NCBI GenBank assembly: GCA_022925895.1
Contig: JAKSYS010000795.1
Coordinates: forward strand, 1-24,787
Source: Fragilaria crotonensis
Lineage: Eukaryota > Bacillariophyta > Fragilariophyceae > Fragilariales > Fragilariaceae
Direction of reading: 5' to 3'
Length of the DNA: 24,787 nucleotides
Position numbers and translations under genes: made by a program. Shown piece after piece: positions 19,732-24,787 of this stretch; position 1 is the stretch's first letter, and each line of letters opens with the position of its first letter. A model generated the notes under the pieces. It was given only the letters and a program-made list of their open reading frames with translations, made no database searches and had not been told where the DNA came from.

Positions 19732-19871
19732 GGTCAATGTGTGCAGTGTGAGAACGTTGTATCAGCATCCCTTAATTAGTGTAGGATGTACATAAGATTC
19801 CGTCAGAATTCCGTCAAAATCTCTTAATCACCGGCATCTCTTTGCTAATGGGCGCACAATTTACGGTAGTA

Positions 19872-20071
19872 GTAGGACAAGTAGTGTACACCCTGTACGA
19901 GGTACGCCCACGACTCTCCTACCGAGGACTATTATGCATACCCTTGCACATTGCACCTGTGATCATAGACCTGGTATGCCTCTACATATCCTATGTACAT
20001 GTACTACTCGTACCAGTCCTCCTTGAATGAAGAAAATGCTATAAATCGCCTTCCAGCGTACTCCGAGTACT
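19872..20071. other. Spacer between two repeat elements
   Basis: AT-rich DNA rich in GTAC and TGTACA palindromes. No supported gene. Confidence 0.3.
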
Positions 20072-20441
20072 CTACCGTATTTCACGGAGATTTGTACCCC
20101 GCGCATTCCTGTACCCACCCCTCCCAAAATTATGCACATTTTCGAACCACTCGACTCAAAAATGAACGTCCATTTGTTATCCTTTGGCAGAAAAATCCTG
20201 GCATTTCACCGAAACGTCAGGTCATTTGAATTCCACTGGCTGAAAGCTATCTATGCAAGTATAACTCTAATGATCAGAAGACGAGTTTAAATATTCATTT
20301 TCCTTTTTTTCCCTCGTCAGCCCGACATAAATTTTTCACGGATTCCCTTTATCCATCTGACATTTTTGATGAAAATTTGGTGGGATTCCGGAATCCCTCG
20401 ATGAACATTTGGTGGGTACAAATCTCCGTGAAATACGGTAG
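20072..20441. mobile_element. MITE-like element with 28-bp perfect terminal inverted repeats
   Basis: The left arm 20072-20099 (starting CTACCGTATTTCACGG) and the right arm 20414-20441 are exact reverse complements over 28 bp, enclosing 314 bp with no supported ORF. If the TA at 20073-20074 and 20439-20440 is taken as target duplication, the ends become CCGTATTT...AAATACGG, a Tc1/mariner-like arrangement. No longer duplication is visible outside. Just inside the right arm, a short direct repeat GAAxATTTGGTGGG occurs twice. Confidence 0.7.
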
Positions 20442-21032
20442 TAGCTAGCTAGTACTAGTACTACAGTACCAACACACATGAATACCGGCAGATCCTCATG
20501 GGGCAGACTTCTGTTAACGGTAGAATAACCGTTTCGTCCCGGAACGTTCATTGATTAGGTATCTTACCATGCTAAATCTTAGCCTAAAACGTGCTTGTGA
20601 TTAGATGAAATGTGGCTTGTTTATGATTTACATATAGAAGGTCACTTCCTACGCATCCGCAATACGACTGAGTCAACTGCGTCCTTGGGAAAAAACATCT
20701 GGCCAACGGTATTTTGTGTCAATTTCATGTCTCTGTCGATATATTCCGAAACCTTTGTACATGTCTTGCGATTGGTGTCCGTTACGTAGGTCTATATTGC
20801 CGTTAGTTTGCTCGTGGTATGATTCTGCACGATTCTTACACAAGGAAACGACTATGTATCGTTTTCATATGGAGCATCGCGAATTCAAAAGGTAGCCCGA
20901 CTCGAACAACGCTTGTTCCCATTTCCCACTGCCGTCCACATCCTCAGCAACTCTCATTTCATCAATAATTGAAGTTGAGTACTCCTCCTCCTACACCTGC
21001 TCCAGTTGTCCGAGTAATCTTCAAACTACAAG
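20442..21032. other. 5' flank of the UDP-galactopyranose mutase gene
   Basis: 591 bases without a supported ORF. The last 80 bases before the ATG are pyrimidine-rich (CTCCTCCTCCTAC...), as expected for a 5' UTR. No canonical TATA box stands out near it. Confidence 0.35.
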
Positions 21033-22883
21033 ATGGTGATGATCTCTGCTCAGCGACGTGGTGGTTCTCGTACGTCGCTCTCTAATGATAAGGGCATGAT
21101 GACCATGTCGGATGACAAGAGAAAGAACGGCCCATTGGGAGACTACAAGAAGTGGGGATTCACGCTTTTAATGGTGGGAGTTATGGGTTTGGCTTTGTTC
21201 ATTTCCGATCCAAACACTTGGAATCTTGATGCCTCCAACACTCTCGCTGTAAGCTCTGTCGTCTCACCCACTACGACAATGGAAGACAACCGCTACAAGG
21301 CTCGTAAAATGACTGATTATCATGATATCTGCATCGTTGGCGCCGGTTTGTCTGGTGCTGTGATTGCGGAACGTTATGCCTCCCAGCGCAACCAGACCTC
21401 ATTGATCATTGAACGACGCAACCACATTGCAGGAAACTGCTATGATTATATTGACGAGGAGACTGGCATTCGTGTCAGCAAGTATGGCGCCCATCTCTTT
21501 CACACGTACTACAAACGCGTTTGGGATTACATTCAGAAGTTCTCTGACTGGACTCCCTACGAACATGAAGTGATTGGACTTGTCAATGGAAAGCATGTTC
21601 CCATTCCTGTCAACATTCACACCGTCAATACGTTGTTCGATCTCAACATTAAGAACTCGGAGGAGATGGACAAGTGGTTGGAGTCGGAGCAGGAAAAGTA
21701 CCCAAACGGACCACAGAATTCGGAGGAGATGGCCAAGGCTCGCGTCGGAACTCGTCTTTATGAGCTCATTTTCCACCCTTACACCATTAAGCAGTGGGCC
21801 AAGGAGCCGAAGGAACTCGGTCCAGAAGTCACTGCTCGCATCCCAGTCCGAAACGACTACGATGGACGCTACTTTTCCGATCCGTACCAAGCCCTTCCTT
21901 CTCACGGATACACTGCCATTTTCGAAAAGATGTTTGACAATCCTCTCATTTCTGTTCACCTCAACACCGATTTCTTTGAAGTTCGCGAAACCCTCAACTG
22001 CGGAAAGTACTACTACACGGGTCCCGTTGATCGTTACTTTTCGGATAAAGGCTTGAAGAAGTTGGAATATCGCTCCCTCGACTTTGAACGCAGAGTTATC
22101 AAGAATGTCGGTTTTTACCAGCCCATGGGAGTCGTCAACCACCCTGCTCTCTCCGACAACTTCACTCGCATTGTGGAGTACAAGCACTTTTTGAACCAGA
22201 CTTCCGATCACACGATTTTGTTCTTGGAACACTCCAAGGACACCGGTGAGCCTTATTATCCAGTTCCTAACCCTGAGAACAAGGATTTGTTTGCCAAGTA
22301 CAAGGAAATGAGTGACAAGGAACCTGGTGTCGCATTCGTGGGCCGCCTGGCCAACTACAAGTACTTCAACATGGATCAAACTATTGAAAATGCTCTCACT
22401 CTTTTCGATGACGACTCGGCCACGACCGACCTCATCGTGAACTACTGCGACCGCGGCGATGTTAAGAAGTTGGTTGCCGACATTCAATCCAAGCTGGAGT
22501 TCAATAACACATTCGTGTACTCAACCTGTGGCAAGAAAATTCAAGTTGATGGCAAGAATGTTCATGTGCAGACCCTCTCCAAGGGCGCCGATGGTTTCAT
22601 GTATCATATGGAACGCAAGGATATCACTTTTGCCTCTCGAAATGTCTTTGTGCAAGCCAAGAATGATATTTCCGGTGCGGACGTTAAGTCTTCCTTGGCT
22701 GAGATTGACACCAACAAGATCTTTGTTGACTTTGCCAAGCTGCCATTTGTCAACTGTCAGTTCAGCTCTTGCTCTCGCAACATTGCTTACAACCAGGACG
22801 GCGATTTCATGGCCACGCATGAGGCCATGAAGCGTCATGTCAGCCTGGTGAAGAACAGTGGCCTTTTGAGGACGAAGTTGTAA
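21033..22883 (+). CDS. glf: UDP-galactopyranose mutase with N-terminal membrane anchor and C-terminal extension
   Basis: 616 residues, single open frame, ATG in good context (A at -3, G at +4). UDP-galactopyranose mutase interconverts UDP-galactopyranose and UDP-galactofuranose using reduced FAD. Visible features: cytosolic basic N-terminus, one hydrophobic segment about 42-58 (signal anchor, no cleavage site needed), dinucleotide-binding IVGAGLSGAV (Gly 103, 105, 108) with ERRNHIAGNCYDY (127-139), GAHLFHTYYKRVW (152-164), FHPYTIKQWAKEP (247-259), VRNDYDGRYFSDPYQALP (272-289), YTGPVDRYF (328-336) and VGRLANYKYFNMDQ (436-449). Bacterial and fungal enzymes are usually about 370-510 residues. 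Here about 155 extra residues (462-616) resemble DUF3431-type sequence (VYSTCGKK, GADGFMYHMERKDI, NVFVQAKND). Inference: a type II Golgi-membrane enzyme. No frameshift or missing core motif was noticed. Confidence 0.93.
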   Translation: MVMISAQRRGGSRTSLSNDKGMMTMSDDKRKNGPLGDYKKWGFTLLMVGVMGLALFISDPNTWNLDASNTLAVSSVVSPTTTMEDNRYKARKMTDYHDICIVGAGLSGAVIAERYASQRNQTSLIIERRNHIAGNCYDYIDEETGIRVSKYGAHLFHTYYKRVWDYIQKFSDWTPYEHEVIGLVNGKHVPIPVNIHTVNTLFDLNIKNSEEMDKWLESEQEKYPNGPQNSEEMAKARVGTRLYELIFHPYTIKQWAKEPKELGPEVTARIPVRNDYDGRYFSDPYQALPSHGYTAIFEKMFDNPLISVHLNTDFFEVRETLNCGKYYYTGPVDRYFSDKGLKKLEYRSLDFERRVIKNVGFYQPMGVVNHPALSDNFTRIVEYKHFLNQTSDHTILFLEHSKDTGEPYYPVPNPENKDLFAKYKEMSDKEPGVAFVGRLANYKYFNMDQTIENALTLFDDDSATTDLIVNYCDRGDVKKLVADIQSKLEFNNTFVYSTCGKKIQVDGKNVHVQTLSKGADGFMYHMERKDITFASRNVFVQAKNDISGADVKSSLAEIDTNKIFVDFAKLPFVNCQFSSCSRNIAYNQDGDFMATHEAMKRHVSLVKNSGLLRTKL

Positions 22884-24114
22884 AATTTTAAGCACTGATC
22901 CGCCTTTTCAGGGTTCTCCGTACATACAACGCTTAATCTACTAGACATCTCAATTCATGGAAACTTCGTGCTACGTACATTTTTGGCCTTGCATTAGTCT
23001 GTTTCTGTAGTTTTGATTGCATCCTATTTACCTGTTGCCGTATACTCACGTTTATGTCGCGGCTTGCAGTCATCGACCAACTCCGACATGCTCCAAAACA
23101 AAAAGGAGCTGTCCTTGTCACGTTCCTTGGGCTCGCCAACATTCTGCGGTCACAACCATTACAATGACGCGGTACAATACGTCTAGTCACACCGATGGAG
23201 CTTGGGATTCATCAACGAATTCTCGTGCGGTCCCTCATGCGACCTGATTTTCTTTGGCAACGACTCATCATTGACGTTCAGATCAAGGTTTGGAAAAAGA
23301 CATTCCAGCATGATAATCGACCTCACGTTCCTTGATTGCCCTAATGGTTTTTTTTGCAGTATGCTGTCTCGAACAGGGATTGACTGACTACTCCGAGTGT
23401 ATGTCATATATTCATCGACTTTTTCTACGAAACAATGTCTTCAAAATTGACAAGAAAGCAACATGTCTCGAGTCAGAGTTAAAGAGTTAATCGTGCTGCA
23501 GTTAACCGTATCTCGACGACGCCTATGCTATTAACACATAGAGTACTACAAGTACACTATATGCGAGTTCAATTGCTTGCAAGTATGATAGTACTATGAC
23601 ATAGTACTGTACTGCAGTCTGCATTTAAAATTCGAGGACATTTAAAAACTGAGAGCGCTCGAAGTGAGGTCTATAGTATGTGAAAAATATAACTTTCTCG
23701 CTGAAATTTGATGGCACAGTTTAGCGTAGCAACAGCGTAACGAAACGGCTTAGTCTTGATGTAACGCTGCATTGATGAATCCATCATTCCGAACTGACAT
23801 AGGAGAAGACGGTTTCAGATTAGAATCCCTCATTTATACAGTACGACATGATGAAATAAAATATATAGTGCATGTATATTAGTTTATGATTTGCACACTT
23901 TTGGCAATAAGAACGGCTCACACGCTTTCAACGTTCACAAAATTCATTGTTGAATATGCATAAACGATGTATGCTCCGTGTAGATGTACTCGGAAGACTC
24001 CGGTAGTTCACTTCCTATCACCGAATACCGCACTCCTACCAAGCAGTTTCCCTTCTCTTTCAACGACGAGCTCGCAATCTCATACTTCTTCACTTTTTTC
24101 CATACGACGGCGTC
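22884..24114. other. 1.2-kb intergenic region between mutase and glycosyltransferase
   Basis: No supported gene. It contains a T-run followed by GCAG (23348-23359), which looks like a 3' splice site but has no clear exon. A cluster of AGTACT palindromes lies at about 23540-23620, and an AT-rich stretch with AAATAAAAT near 23850-23870 could be a polyadenylation or promoter element. Short open frames here look like chance. Confidence 0.3.
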
Positions 24115-24777
24115 ATGGCCCCTCTCTTTTTCGAATTTCCGATCTCGGTGACAATAAATGGTGGCATGGTGTCACGGAGAAGCACCAAATCGCAGACATC
24201 GATAACATCACAAACACTGTCAGCGAAAGGCAAAAAAAGTGTTCGGAAGGGAAATGCATTTCTTTCTCGGATCGTCCTGATTGCGTGGCTCTTGATAGGG
24301 GCAATTGGAGTTGCGGCAATAGGCACCATGTACGCTTCGGTTGATTTGGACGTGAAAGCGCCCCACCCTGCACGCTATTTGAGGATGGTTCCCGACGAAA
24401 GTTTTGCGGGGTATGCCAACGCAACACTTGCATTCTGGGATTTCGCAAGTGACAAGGCGCCAGTGCAAGTTATTCAGACGCGGTTTATGCAGTTCCAGCC
24501 TCATCTGTTGGCGCTTGGTGAAGCGCGGCTCAAAATATTTGCAACGTTTTGCTTACCTTCGATATTGGCGCAGTCGTCAAAGAAGTTCCTATGGCTCATC
24601 CGCGCCGATCCAGATTTGGACCCCGCGTTGAAGGATCCCTTAATTGCGATGATCCAACAATACCCCAATATACTCTTGGTTGGTTCGAACCAGAACCCAG
24701 AAGGCTTTCGACACCGTGCGTCAGTAGTGGACATCACTCCCAGCAACGTTTGGAGTGGGTCATACGAGTTGCTCTGA
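24115..24777 (+). CDS. Type II membrane glycosyltransferase-like protein, rhamnosyltransferase family (PF11316-like), 5' part
   Basis: The open frame from ATG 24115 gives 220 residues ending in TGA at 24775. Met 18 (24166) is an equally good start and would give a more typical short basic cytosolic tail. Hydrophobic segment about 52-74 (IVLIAWLLIGAIGVAAIG) indicates a type II anchor. Residues about 118-220 carry VIQTRFMQFQPHL, ARLKIFATFCLPSILAQ, KKFLWLIRADPDLDP and NVWSGSYELL, an arrangement I associate with putative rhamnosyltransferases (PF11316). The family continues well beyond this point, including an acidic TRLDADD-type region, so the TGA just before the window edge probably reflects an unspliced intron or a frameshift rather than the true end. 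It lies on the same strand as the mutase. Confidence 0.6.
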   Translation: MAPLFFEFPISVTINGGMVSRRSTKSQTSITSQTLSAKGKKSVRKGNAFLSRIVLIAWLLIGAIGVAAIGTMYASVDLDVKAPHPARYLRMVPDESFAGYANATLAFWDFASDKAPVQVIQTRFMQFQPHLLALGEARLKIFATFCLPSILAQSSKKFLWLIRADPDLDPALKDPLIAMIQQYPNILLVGSNQNPEGFRHRASVVDITPSNVWSGSYELL

Positions 24778-24787
24778 CGATTTCACA

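Larger units (their letters stand above)
18664..19871. mobile_element. Candidate TA-flanked DNA element with imperfect terminal inverted repeats
   Basis: TACTACCGTAAATTGCGCCC at 18664-18683 matches, as reverse complement, 19850-19871, with one 2-bp insertion (TG) in the right arm. Similarity continues weakly inward. Both ends start with TA, consistent with a TA target duplication (positions 18664-18665 and 19870-19871) as in Tc1/mariner-type elements. The 1.2-kb interior holds a degraded minus-strand gene (19018-19731). No transposase catalytic motif was recognised, so the class is uncertain. Confidence 0.5.

Noticed and set aside
21399-22487. 362-codon open frame antisense to the mutase gene
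   Set aside because: The opposite strand encodes a clear, conserved enzyme; the antisense frame has no recognisable motif and is open because of codon bias.
23348-23359. T8-GCAG resembling a 3' splice acceptor
   Set aside because: No coding sequence follows beyond a few codons and no donor/exon can be assigned.

Overview
The window looks like nuclear DNA of a eukaryotic alga, most likely a diatom or related stramenopile. This is an inference from several things: long genes without obvious introns, a Golgi-type (N-terminally anchored) UDP-galactopyranose mutase beside a type II glycosyltransferase, and several classes of eukaryotic transposable element packed around three cellular genes. No bacterial operon structure, tRNA, rRNA or CRISPR array was seen.

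Layout. (1) 1-5821: the 3' part of a decayed tyrosine-recombinase retrotransposon (DIRS/Ngaro-like). It has a gag-like ORF with a CCCH zinc finger, reverse transcriptase with a YVDD motif, RNase H, and a tyrosine recombinase, all broken by frameshifts. It ends in a split direct repeat (B1-A2-B2), with B1 and B2 about 99% identical. (2) 6134-12360: a very long coiled-coil protein whose N-terminal part resembles a kinesin motor with the ATP-binding motifs eroded. It is split by one frameshift at a T-run near 7112. (3) 12555-18565: a complete LTR retrotransposon with 898- and 890-bp LTRs, the 5-bp target duplication AGTAC on both sides, a polypurine tract, and only a gag-type coding region (CCHC knuckle, no pol): a non-autonomous gag-only element. 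(4) 18664-19871: a TA-flanked segment with imperfect terminal inverted repeats around a degraded minus-strand gene of unknown family. (5) 20072-20441: a 370-bp MITE-like element with 28-bp perfect terminal inverted repeats. (6) 21033-22883: intact UDP-galactopyranose mutase with an N-terminal membrane anchor and an extra C-terminal domain. (7) 24115-24777: the 5' part of a type II membrane glycosyltransferase resembling the putative rhamnosyltransferase family (PF11316).

The two sugar-related genes lie on the same strand about 1.2 kb apart. They could both serve Golgi glycan synthesis (galactofuranose supply and sugar transfer), but adjacency alone is weak evidence in a eukaryote. Everything between the kinesin-like gene and the mutase is mobile-element material or unrecognised AT-rich spacer.

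Caution: comparing the two LTRs shows seven single-base deletions, all in the right-hand copy and mostly in homopolymers. Some frameshifts in this window may therefore be sequence errors rather than true decay.
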